Shown here in pieces: positions 1 through 5,406 of a stretch of 6,265 nucleotides of DNA. The DNA is from Alphaproteobacteria bacterium. GTDB lineage: Bacteria; Pseudomonadota; Alphaproteobacteria; UBA8366. Every line of letters starts with the position of its first letter. Position 1 is the stretch's first letter. Where the stretch lies: the NCBI GenBank assembly GCA_029861675.1, contig JAOTYV010000274.1:1-6265 (forward strand), written 5' to 3'. Both the position numbers and the translations under genes were made by a program. The notes beneath the pieces are model-generated. The model was given only the letters and a program-made list of their open reading frames with translations. It ran no database searches and was not told the origin of the DNA.

Positions 1-395
1 GAAAACTCCATTGGAAAACCGCCGAGCGGCATGCGCCGGCGGTGATCGAACGGTTGCTGTCGGTCGAATGGACGCGCGATGTTTTCATGAACGTGAATTT
101 TCCCGCGTGCCAGGCGGACGCAGTCACGGGCATCGCCGTGGTCAAGCAGGGCCGGCGCAGCAGCGTTTTTGACATTGTACGCGTGCCGGTTCGCCGCAGG
201 GAATTTTATCTCATCGGCGATTACCAGCCGGGAATACCGCTGGACCGCAGTGAATCGGACTACGTCGCGATCGAACGAAACGAGATTGCGGTGACGCCTT
301 TACATGTAGATCTTACGCATCGCGGTTCATTGAGGAATATTCGCGCGCTTTTTGATAAAAAATTGGATAGAAGTTCAGGTAGAAAGATAAGATAA
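1..395 (+). CDS. surE: 5'/3'-nucleotidase SurE, C-terminal part (5' truncated by window)
   Basis: The reading frame is already open at base 3 and encodes 130 residues to a TAA stop, so this is the C-terminal half of a protein of about 250-260 residues. SurE is a cytoplasmic, metal-dependent phosphatase that removes phosphate from nucleoside 5'- and 3'-monophosphates and is linked to stationary-phase survival. Recognisable C-terminal features, numbered from the first visible codon, are the helix HWKTAERHAPAVIERLL (3-19), the strand MNVNFPAC (29-36), KQGRRS (48-53) and the near-invariant TPLHVDLTH (98-106). The catalytic N-terminal Asp-Asp metal site lies outside the window and cannot be checked. 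The GTG at base 42 is internal, not a start, because conserved SurE sequence continues upstream of it. The last 20 or so residues are Lys/Arg-rich and coded in AT-rich DNA unlike the rest of the gene. The following gene, pcm, is the classic surE neighbour, which supports the call. Confidence 0.93.
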   Translation, partial: KLHWKTAERHAPAVIERLLSVEWTRDVFMNVNFPACQADAVTGIAVVKQGRRSSVFDIVRVPVRRREFYLIGDYQPGIPLDRSESDYVAIERNEIAVTPLHVDLTHRGSLRNIRALFDKKLDRSSGRKIR

Positions 396-420
396 AAACA
401 AATAAGACTATATGCTAAAT
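351..420. other. AT-rich stretch at the surE/pcm junction
   Basis: By direct count 16 of these 70 bases are G or C (23 percent), against roughly 60 percent in the flanking genes. The stretch covers the last 13 codons of surE, its TAA stop and the start of the 65-base gap before pcm. I looked for a sigma-70 promoter: there are partial matches (TTGGAT at 363, TAAGAT at 388, TATGCT at 411), but no pair has a normal 16-18 base spacing. It may hold a promoter for pcm-nlpD or an UP-like or protein-binding segment, but this is not shown. Confidence 0.5.
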
Positions 421-450
421 TCACCAGCGCCGTCGAAGGGAAGAGTATTC

Positions 451-456
451 AGGTGA
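451..456 (+). promoter_or_regulatory. Ribosome-binding site for pcm
   Basis: AGGTGA lies four bases before the GTG at 461 and is a good anti-16S match that supports this non-ATG start. The nearer GTG at 453 is in another frame. The pcm frame has a stop at 416-418, so there is little room for a longer N-terminus. Confidence 0.6.
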
Positions 457-460
457 TCCG

Positions 461-1111
461 GTGACCCCAGTAACTCAAAAAATCCGGCTTGTCCTTGCAT
501 TACGTCGGGCGGGTATTATCGACACGTCAATTCTGTCGGCGTTCGAACAGACCCCGCGCGAGGACTTTGTACCCGAGGCGTTCGCCGATCAGGCGGGCGA
601 GGATACACCGCTGCCGATCGGGTGCGGTCAAACCGTCAGCCAGCCGACGATCCTCGCGCGCATGATACAAGCAATCGAACCCGACAAGATGTTGAAGGTT
701 TTGGAAGTCGGAACCGGGTCGGGCTATCAGACGGCGTTGCTGTCCCGGTTGTTTCGCCGTGTCTACACCGTGGAGCGGCAGCCATCGTTGCTGCGCGACG
801 CACAGGAGCGCCTTATGGCATTGCGGTGTCACAACGTGACGGCGCGGCTGAGTGATGGATGCCTTGGGTGGCAGGAACAGGCGCCGTTCGATCGTATCCT
901 GGTTTCCGCCGCGGCCGTGGATGTCCCACCGATACTCTGGGCGCAAGTCGGCCCGGGTGGCCTCATGGTGCTGCCGATCGGAGAGGAACATCACGACCAG
1001 GAACTCATGGTGATGCGCCGCACTGCGGGCGACCCCGAAATCCGTGAGCTCGGTACGGTTCGATTCCTGCCGCTCGTCGCCGGCCGTGTTCGGCAAAGGA
1101 AAGCGGGGTAA
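461..1111 (+). CDS. pcm: Protein-L-isoaspartate O-methyltransferase Pcm
   Basis: This 216-residue protein is the usual size for bacterial Pcm (E. coli about 208). It is a cytoplasmic repair enzyme that transfers a methyl group from S-adenosylmethionine to L-isoaspartyl residues in aged proteins, starting their conversion back to aspartate. Visible motifs are PIGCGQTVSQPTI (52-64), whose SQP contains the family's conserved serine near the substrate site (S60); SAM-binding motif I, LEVGTGSGYQTALLS (81-95); the acidic end of the next strand, VYTVER (101-106); SDGCLGW (131-137); post-motif FDRILVSAA (143-151); and GPGGLMVLPIG (164-174). All core motifs are intact. Translation starts at a GTG preceded by AGGTGA. 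It sits 65 bases after surE, and its stop codon lies inside the ribosome-binding site of the lipoprotein gene that follows, so pcm and nlpD are probably translationally coupled. The order surE-pcm-nlpD is shared with E. coli. Confidence 0.96.
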   Translation: MTPVTQKIRLVLALRRAGIIDTSILSAFEQTPREDFVPEAFADQAGEDTPLPIGCGQTVSQPTILARMIQAIEPDKMLKVLEVGTGSGYQTALLSRLFRRVYTVERQPSLLRDAQERLMALRCHNVTARLSDGCLGWQEQAPFDRILVSAAAVDVPPILWAQVGPGGLMVLPIGEEHHDQELMVMRRTAGDPEIRELGTVRFLPLVAGRVRQRKAG

Positions 1112-1113
1112 GG
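1105..1113 (+). promoter_or_regulatory. Ribosome-binding site of the nlpD-like gene overlapping the pcm stop
   Basis: GGGGTAAGG contains the pcm TAA stop (1109-1111) and ends five bases before the ATG at 1119. This favours 1119 as the start and suggests that ribosomes finishing pcm reinitiate on the lipoprotein gene. Confidence 0.6.
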
Positions 1114-1118
1114 CCGAA

Positions 1119-2321
1119 ATGGGCGCGGGTGGAATCCTCAATCTGTGCGGTATTCTGGCCGCGGCGCTCGCCGTGCAATCCTGCTCCGGCCCTTCGAGCA
1201 GGGTCACCTTGTACGAAGAATATGCGGCGCGGACCGGCCAAGGCCAAACGGCGTCCCGCCGCAAGACAGTTTCGGTATTCGCCCCGGTGCCGCGCGCCAA
1301 GCCGCGGCGTCCTTCTGCGCGCATCGTAACAGTGGCGGCGGCCTCGCCGTCGGGTGGCGGCACTCCGGCCGATACCCCTGTTACCACTTTCGACCGGGCG
1401 GCGAAGTCGAAATACCAGGCGGTACCGGCCGATGGACGTCATCGAGTGCGGGCCAAGGAAACCGTCTATGCGATATCCCGGCGGTTTGGCGTTCCGGTCC
1501 GCAGCTTGATCCGGCTCAACGATCTGAAACCGCCCTTCGCACTGCGGCGGGGCCAGAGCCTCCGCGTGCCGGCGCAAAAGACGCATGTGGTCGCCAAGGG
1601 AGAGACGGTTTACGCGATATCCCGCCGCTATGACCTGTCGCTCAAGGAACTGGTGCGGCTGAATGCAGTTGCGGAGCCCTATACCATCAAGACCGGGCAA
1701 ACCTTGTTGTTGCCGGATTCGGAACGGCAAAGCCGTCCGCCGGCGGCGGTGGCGACACAGACCCCGCCTGCCGGTGGCGGGAAATTGGCGCAAACGCCGA
1801 TCATCCGCAGGCCGGTGCTAAAGGATGTGCCCGTTGCCCGCGGGCGCCCCAAACGGGTCGTGTTGCCGCCCTCGACCAACATACCAAGGCCGGCGCGGCT
1901 TAGCGGCCGGGGATTTTTGTGGCCGATCGCCGGCAAGGTGATTTCCGGATTCGGCCCGAAGGGTAAAGGCTTGCACAATGACGGCATCAATATCGCGGCG
2001 CGGCGCGGGGCGGCGGTGCGCGCCGCGCAGAACGGCGTCGTGGTCTATCGCGGTAACGAGTTGCGCGGATTCGGAAAATTGATCCTGATCCGTCACGCGA
2101 AAGGGTACATGACGGCGTATGGGCATAATGCAAAACTTCTGGTCAAGCGCGGTCAGAAAGTCAAACGCGGTCAGGTAATCGCCCGGGTCGGCAGCACCGG
2201 CAGCGTGGCGAAGCCGCAACTGCATTTTGAAATTCGCCGGGGACGGCGGGCGGTCAATCCGCTTCGATTCCTGCGAAACCGCCGGGCCGAACGACCGCAT
2301 CGGGTTGCCGCGCGCGGCTGA
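1119..2321 (+). CDS. nlpD: NlpD-like outer-membrane lipoprotein with two LysM domains and a degenerate LytM/M23 domain
   Basis: From ATG 1119 this is a 400-residue protein. Residues 6-22 form a hydrophobic segment ending in a lipobox-like VQSC, giving a lipidated Cys22 followed by Ser, which by the +2 rule predicts the outer membrane. After a basic, Pro/Ala-rich linker come two LysM peptidoglycan-binding domains at about 108-151 and 156-199, both containing ETVYAISRR. A second Pro-rich linker leads to a LytM/M23 domain at about 267-385. That domain keeps the fold markers GRVI-type strand, GNELRGFGKLILIRH, YGHN and LHFEIR, but the usual HxxxD zinc motif is HNDGIN (286-291) and the HxH motif is QLH (367-369). 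It is therefore probably not a hydrolase but an activator of periplasmic N-acetylmuramoyl-L-alanine amidases in cell division, as E. coli NlpD and EnvC are. The symbol is given by domain order and the surE-pcm context; Caulobacter-type factors such as DipM or LdpF are alternative names. An upstream GTG at 1086 is a possible start. Confidence 0.88.
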   Translation: MGAGGILNLCGILAAALAVQSCSGPSSRVTLYEEYAARTGQGQTASRRKTVSVFAPVPRAKPRRPSARIVTVAAASPSGGGTPADTPVTTFDRAAKSKYQAVPADGRHRVRAKETVYAISRRFGVPVRSLIRLNDLKPPFALRRGQSLRVPAQKTHVVAKGETVYAISRRYDLSLKELVRLNAVAEPYTIKTGQTLLLPDSERQSRPPAAVATQTPPAGGGKLAQTPIIRRPVLKDVPVARGRPKRVVLPPSTNIPRPARLSGRGFLWPIAGKVISGFGPKGKGLHNDGINIAARRGAAVRAAQNGVVVYRGNELRGFGKLILIRHAKGYMTAYGHNAKLLVKRGQKVKRGQVIARVGSTGSVAKPQLHFEIRRGRRAVNPLRFLRNRRAERPHRVAARG

Positions 2322-2329
2322 TCAACCCG
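2301..2329. terminator. Possible bidirectional hairpin between convergent nlpD and ATPase genes
   Basis: CGGGTTG (2301-2307) is perfectly complementary to CAACCCG (2323-2329), giving a 7-bp GC-rich stem around a 15-base loop that can itself partly pair (CCG with CGG). It spans the nlpD stop codon (2319-2321) and lies just before the 3' end of the opposing gene. There is no T-run on either strand, so it is not a textbook intrinsic terminator. The convergent position is the main reason to note it. Confidence 0.3.
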
Positions 2330-2341
2330 GCCGGCGACCCC

Positions 2342-3217
2342 TCAATCCTTGGGATCCATCTCCAGGCTCTGACCGAGACGGCCGGCCAGGTCCTGGACAA
2401 ATTGCCATGCGACGCGGCCCGAACGCGCGCCTCGGGTAACCGACCATTCCTTGGCTTCCGCCTGCCAATCGATCTTACCGGTCTTCAGGCGGAAAAACCG
2501 AATATAGCCTTCGATCATCGCGTTGAAGGTTTCCTGGTCGCAATTGTGGAACCCGATCCACAGGCCAAACCGGTCGGAGAGCGAGACTTTCTCTTCGACC
2601 GCTTCGGAAGGATTGATCGCGGTCGATCGTTCGTTTTCCATCATGTCGCGCGGCATCAGGTGACGGCGGTTCGATGTGGCATAGAACAAGACGTTCTCCG
2701 GCCGGCCTTCGATACCGCCCTCCAGGACCGCCTTGAGGGATTTGTAGCTCGCATCGCCGCCATCGAATGACAGATCGTCACAAAAAACTACGCATCGCCG
2801 ATCGGATGCGCGGAGCATCGTCAACAGGGTCGGCAGGCTCGGAATATCCTCGCGATGTATTTCCACCAGCGCCAGCCTGCGGCCATCCTCGCTGTTTACG
2901 TGCGCATGCACGGCCTTGACCAGCGAACTCTTGCCGGTGCCGCGGGCGCCCCACAGCAGCGCATTGTTGGCGGGCAGGCCGTCGGCGAAACGGCGGGTGT
3001 TTTCGATCAGGATGCCGATTTGGTGCTCGATTCCCTTGAGCAAGGTCAGGTCGACCCGGTTCACCTGGAGCACCGGCTCCAGCCAGGCGCTGTCCGCGTG
3101 CCAGATGAAGGCGTCGGCGGCGTCAATGTCGTTTCGGGCATCCGTGCGCGGCGCCAGGCGGTCCAGCGCTTCGGCAATTCGAAGCAGGAGCTGTTGCGTA
3201 TTGTTTTCTTCGGCCAT
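2342..3217 (-). CDS. DUF815-family AAA+ ATP-binding protein of unknown function
   Basis: This 291-residue protein matches my memory of the DUF815 family (bacterial AAA+ ATPases without a settled role). Nucleotide-binding motifs are complete: Walker A GARGTGKSS (90-98), Walker B CVVFCDD (142-148), a sensor-1-like strand VLFYATSNRRHL (176-187) with N183, an arginine-finger-like SDRFG (214-218), and a sensor-2-like SGRVAWQF (266-273). The region before the ATPase core holds a helical N-terminus and a conserved-looking segment VDLTLLKGIEHQ (55-66). There is no signal peptide or membrane segment, so it should be cytoplasmic. It has no partner on its own strand in the window: it converges on nlpD with a 20-base gap and diverges from yajC. 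The ATG at 3217 has no obvious Shine-Dalgarno sequence in front of it, and no nearby upstream in-frame start was found. The family assignment is firm; the function is unknown and I do not infer one from neighbours. Confidence 0.9.
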   Translation of the reverse strand: MAEENNTQQLLLRIAEALDRLAPRTDARNDIDAADAFIWHADSAWLEPVLQVNRVDLTLLKGIEHQIGILIENTRRFADGLPANNALLWGARGTGKSSLVKAVHAHVNSEDGRRLALVEIHREDIPSLPTLLTMLRASDRRCVVFCDDLSFDGGDASYKSLKAVLEGGIEGRPENVLFYATSNRRHLMPRDMMENERSTAINPSEAVEEKVSLSDRFGLWIGFHNCDQETFNAMIEGYIRFFRLKTGKIDWQAEAKEWSVTRGARSGRVAWQFVQDLAGRLGQSLEMDPKD

Positions 3218-3238
3218 GATATCGATATATGGATTTGT

Positions 3239-3256
3239 CCGCCCGCAAATGGGCGG
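3239..3256. other. Short GC hairpin in the leader of the minus-strand ATPase gene
   Basis: CCGCCC (3239-3244) pairs with GGGCGG (3251-3256) around the six-base loop GCAAAT. It begins 22 bases upstream of the ATPase start codon, on the transcript side of the candidate promoter. No T-run follows on either strand, so it is not read as a terminator. It could be a leader RNA structure or chance in GC-rich DNA. Confidence 0.3.
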
Positions 3257-3259
3257 CGG

Positions 3260-3287
3260 ACCGTAGCATAGAGAGTTCAGAGGTCAA
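3260..3287 (-). promoter_or_regulatory. Candidate promoter for the DUF815 ATPase gene
   Basis: Read on the minus strand, TTGACC (3287-3282) matches five of six bases of the -35 consensus, and 16 bases later TACGGT (3265-3260) is a poor -10 hexamer. Alphaproteobacterial promoters often have a strong TTGAC and a weak -10, so this is plausible but unproven. Transcription would begin near 3253, inside or close to the leader hairpin. Confidence 0.28.
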
Positions 3288-3301
3288 TCATCCATCGGTT
3301 G

Positions 3302-3317
3302 GGATTACGTGTTATCC
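3302..3317. promoter_or_regulatory. Imperfect 16-bp dyad between divergent promoters, possible operator
   Basis: The sequence GGATTACGTGTTATCC is self-complementary at 12 of 16 positions (pattern GGATnACnnGTnATCC). It lies midway between the candidate -35 elements facing the ATPase gene (3282-3287) and yajC (3337-3342), where a regulator could act on both. A second, overlapping dyad ATCGG (3294-3298) / CCGAT (3316-3320) is also present. No known regulator motif is recognised. Confidence 0.2.
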
Positions 3318-3336
3318 GATTTAAGTTGATGCTGAA

Positions 3337-3364
3337 TTGAATTTGCGATCTTTACCGGTATAGT
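3337..3364 (+). promoter_or_regulatory. Candidate sigma-70-type promoter of the yajC-secD-secF operon
   Basis: TTGAAT (3337-3342) and TATAGT (3359-3364) are separated by 16 bases and lie in an AT-richer stretch. They would start a transcript near 3371, with a leader of about 38 bases before yajC. The -10 matches five of six consensus bases and the -35 four of six. This is the best promoter-like sequence in the gap, and one is needed here because the upstream gene runs the other way. Confidence 0.45.
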
Positions 3365-3396
3365 CCGGCTCGAAGCGCTATCAGGTAAGATCAGAC

Positions 3397-3402
3397 GGGG
3401 AG
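3397..3402 (+). promoter_or_regulatory. Ribosome-binding site of yajC within a small hairpin loop
   Basis: GGGGAG lies six bases before the ATG at 3409. The flanking AGATC (3388-3392) and GATCT (3402-3406) can form a 5-bp stem that places most of this site in a nine-base loop. The ribosome-binding site is well supported; the stem is short and may not matter. Confidence 0.6.
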
Positions 3403-3408
3403 ATCTAT

Positions 3409-3786
3409 ATGTTCATATCGACCGCATGGGCTCAAGCTGCCGGCGGGGGCGGAGGCGGCGACCTTCTCAGCGCGTTCGTGCCGCTCATCCTCATCTTCGC
3501 GGTGTTCTATTTCCTGTTGATCCGGCCGCAGCAGAAGCGCGCCAAGGAACATCGTGAGAAGATCTCGGCGGTGCGCCGGGGCGATCGCGTCGTCACCGGC
3601 GGTGGCATCTACGGTACGGTCACCAAGGTGGTGAGCGATACCGAAGTGGTGGTGCAAATTGCCGAGGCCGTCAAAATCCGGGTCGCGCGGGGCACCATTG
3701 CGGAAGTGCTGTCGAAGACCGAGCCCGTTCAGCCCGAGCGCAAGCGGAAGGGCGATAAGCCGGCCGAAAGCGCCAACGCGAATTGA
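3409..3786 (+). CDS. yajC: Sec translocon accessory protein YajC
   Basis: This 125-residue protein has the typical YajC plan: a short N-terminus, one membrane helix (about 19-38, LLSAFVPLILIFAVFYFLLI) and a small basic cytoplasmic domain. The diagnostic FYFLLIRPQQKR (33-44) at the membrane exit and GDRVVTGGGIYGTV (58-71) are both present. YajC binds SecD-SecF in the inner membrane and is generally dispensable. The N-terminal STAWAQAAGG resembles a signal-peptidase site, but nothing hydrophobic precedes it, so cleavage is not expected. Residues 12-17 are a run of six glycines coded by very G-rich DNA. The C-terminus (105-125) is a charged, probably disordered tail. It is the first gene of the operon, 35 bases ahead of secD, with a good Shine-Dalgarno at 3397. 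Confidence 0.96.
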   Translation: MFISTAWAQAAGGGGGGDLLSAFVPLILIFAVFYFLLIRPQQKRAKEHREKISAVRRGDRVVTGGGIYGTVTKVVSDTEVVVQIAEAVKIRVARGTIAEVLSKTEPVQPERKRKGDKPAESANAN

Positions 3787-3821
3787 TCTTGCGAACTCCG
3801 AAAAACTGACGCGGCGGCGCT

Positions 3822-5384
3822 ATGCTCGATTTTCCGAATTGGAAACGTATCCTCGTTGCCGTGGTATGCCTGTTTGGCGTCCTGTATGCGGCGCCCAACT
3901 TCATGCCGGACGATGTCCTGGAAGGCGTGCCGGACTGGTCGCCCGGCAAACGCATCAGCCTCGGCCTCGATTTGCAGGGCGGCGCGCATTTGCTGATGCA
4001 GGTCGATACGGAAGGGTATCTCAAGGAGATCCTCGACCGCGGCTACAAGCAGGACATCCGTGCCGCGATGCGCACCGCCAAGGTGCGCCCGAATGCGTCG
4101 GTCGTCGGCAACGCGGTGATTTATCAGTTCAAGGAATCGGACAAGGAAGATGCGATACGGCGCGAGATTCGCCGTAATTCACCCGATTTGGAAGTCGAAA
4201 GCCTTGGCGACGGAAAATTCCGCGCGACGCTGAGCGAGCAGGGGCTGCGCGACCGCATCGCCACGGTGATGTCCCAGTCGATCGAAGTGATCCGCCGGCG
4301 TATCGACGAAATGGGCACCCGCGAGCCGATTATCCAACGTCAGGGCGAAGATAGAATTCTGCTTCAGGTGCCCGGGGTTCGCGATACGGAGCGGCTAAAG
4401 GGCATTATCAACCAGACCGCCAAACTCACCTTTCATATGGTTGATATGAATTGCGACCCGAATGGCCGGCCGCCGCCGGGGTCGAAGATTTTCCCATCGG
4501 ACGAACTCGGCCCCGACGGCAAGCCCTTCAATCATTGCATTCGCAAACGGGTGCGGTTGAGCGGCGAGCGGCTGGTCGACGCACAGCCGACGTTCCAGGA
4601 CAATCAGCCGGTCGTCAGCTTCCGGTTCGATACGCGCGGCGCGCGGCTTTTCTGCAAAACCACGCAGGATAATGTCGGCCGCCTGTTCGCGGTCGTGCTC
4701 GACGGCAAGGTCATCACGGCGCCGCGTATCGAAGAGCCGATCTGCGGCGGCAGCGGCATCATCCGCGGCAGCTTCACGGTTCAAAGCGCGCGCGATCTCG
4801 CGATTCTGCTGCGCGCCGGCGCGTTGCCCGCCGATATGAAGATTTTGGAAGAACGCTCGGTCGGCCCCGGGCTCGGTCAGGATTCGATCGATGCGGGTAA
4901 AATGGCCAGTATCATCGGCATGGTCCTGGTGGTGATCTTCATGGTCATCGCCTATGGGATGTTCGGCGCCATGGCGGTGGTCGCGCTGTTCTTCAATATC
5001 TCCCTGATTCTGGGATTGCTGTCGATCTTGCAGGCGACGCTGACGCTGCCGGGCATCGCCGGTATCGTGCTCACCATGGGGATGGCGGTGGATGCGAACG
5101 TGCTGATTTTCGAGCGTATCCGCGAAGAAGTGCATGCAGGCAGGTCGCCGCTGAACGCGGTGGACGCGGGATATCGGCGCGCCCTGACCACTATTATCGA
5201 TTCAAACCTGACCACGTTGATCGCGACGACACTGCTGTTCGCCTTCGGCTCGGGTCCGATCAAGGGGTTCGCCATTACGCTGTCCATCGGAATCCTGACG
5301 TCGATGTTCACGGCGATCATGGTTACCCGTTTGCAAGTGATTCTGTGGCTGCGCCGATCGCGCCCCACGATGCTGCCGATCTGA
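3822..5384 (+). CDS. secD: Protein translocase subunit SecD
   Basis: SecD (520 residues, within the alphaproteobacterial range) partners SecF in the inner membrane and uses the proton gradient to assist late steps of preprotein export through SecYEG. The order visible is TM1 (about 8-25); the family signature SLGLDLQGGAHLLM (46-59); a large periplasmic region with the P1 base and head (about 60-355), including IEVIRRRIDEMGTREPIIQRQG (154-175); FTVQSARDLAILLRAGALPA (318-337) and SVGPGLGQDSI (346-356); then TM2-TM6 between about 361 and 506. The TM4 motif GMAVDANVLIFERIREE (420-436) carries D424, equivalent by motif to the proton-path aspartate of E. coli SecD. The ATG at 3822 gives the standard start MLDFPNWKRIL. 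Only a weak GGCGG precedes it, so translation may depend partly on coupling with yajC. An oddity is four cysteines (211, 239, 278, 308) in the periplasmic region. Confidence 0.97.
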   Translation: MLDFPNWKRILVAVVCLFGVLYAAPNFMPDDVLEGVPDWSPGKRISLGLDLQGGAHLLMQVDTEGYLKEILDRGYKQDIRAAMRTAKVRPNASVVGNAVIYQFKESDKEDAIRREIRRNSPDLEVESLGDGKFRATLSEQGLRDRIATVMSQSIEVIRRRIDEMGTREPIIQRQGEDRILLQVPGVRDTERLKGIINQTAKLTFHMVDMNCDPNGRPPPGSKIFPSDELGPDGKPFNHCIRKRVRLSGERLVDAQPTFQDNQPVVSFRFDTRGARLFCKTTQDNVGRLFAVVLDGKVITAPRIEEPICGGSGIIRGSFTVQSARDLAILLRAGALPADMKILEERSVGPGLGQDSIDAGKMASIIGMVLVVIFMVIAYGMFGAMAVVALFFNISLILGLLSILQATLTLPGIAGIVLTMGMAVDANVLIFERIREEVHAGRSPLNAVDAGYRRALTTIIDSNLTTLIATTLLFAFGSGPIKGFAITLSIGILTSMFTAIMVTRLQVILWLRRSRPTMLPI

Positions 5385-5394
5385 TGCGCATGCC

Positions 5395-5400
5395 AGGAGA
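5395..5400 (+). promoter_or_regulatory. Strong ribosome-binding site for secF
   Basis: AGGAGA lies six bases before the ATG at 5407 and 10 bases after the secD stop. It is the best Shine-Dalgarno in the window and fixes the secF start. Confidence 0.75.
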
Positions 5401-5406
5401 AGTTTG

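Noticed and set aside
42..44. GTG 42 as the start of a small separate protein
   Set aside because: The frame is open upstream to the window edge and encodes conserved SurE sequence (HWKTAERHAP), so the codon is internal.
1044..1118. Start of the nlpD-like gene at GTG 1044
   Set aside because: It would overlap pcm by 68 bases, has no supporting ribosome-binding site, and puts non-conserved sequence before the signal peptide. ATG 1119, or less likely GTG 1086, is preferred.
527..1387. Long minus-strand open frame (286 codons) opposite pcm and the start of the nlpD-like gene
   Set aside because: It spans two well-supported plus-strand genes, has no recognisable domain, and its Arg/Ala/His-rich composition is typical of antisense frames in GC-rich DNA.
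1005..1793. Minus-strand open frame of 262 codons opposite the nlpD-like gene
   Set aside because: It is fully antisense to a gene with clear LysM domains, and no protein family is recognisable in it.
3239..3256. Intrinsic terminator reading of the CCGCCC/GGGCGG hairpin
   Set aside because: It has no T-run on either strand and lies at the 5' side of both neighbouring genes, where no transcript is expected to end.
2855..3271. Plus-strand frames opposite the start of the DUF815 ATPase gene
   Set aside because: The minus strand here encodes the Walker A motif and conserved N-terminal sequence; the plus-strand products look random.
3659..4177. Plus-strand frame of 172 codons overlapping yajC and secD
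   Set aside because: It is out of frame with both certain genes, is Arg/Pro-rich, and matches nothing known.
4395..5135. Minus-strand open frame of 246 codons within secD
   Set aside because: It is rich in His, Asp, Gln and Arg in the manner of antisense translation and lies opposite conserved SecD motifs.
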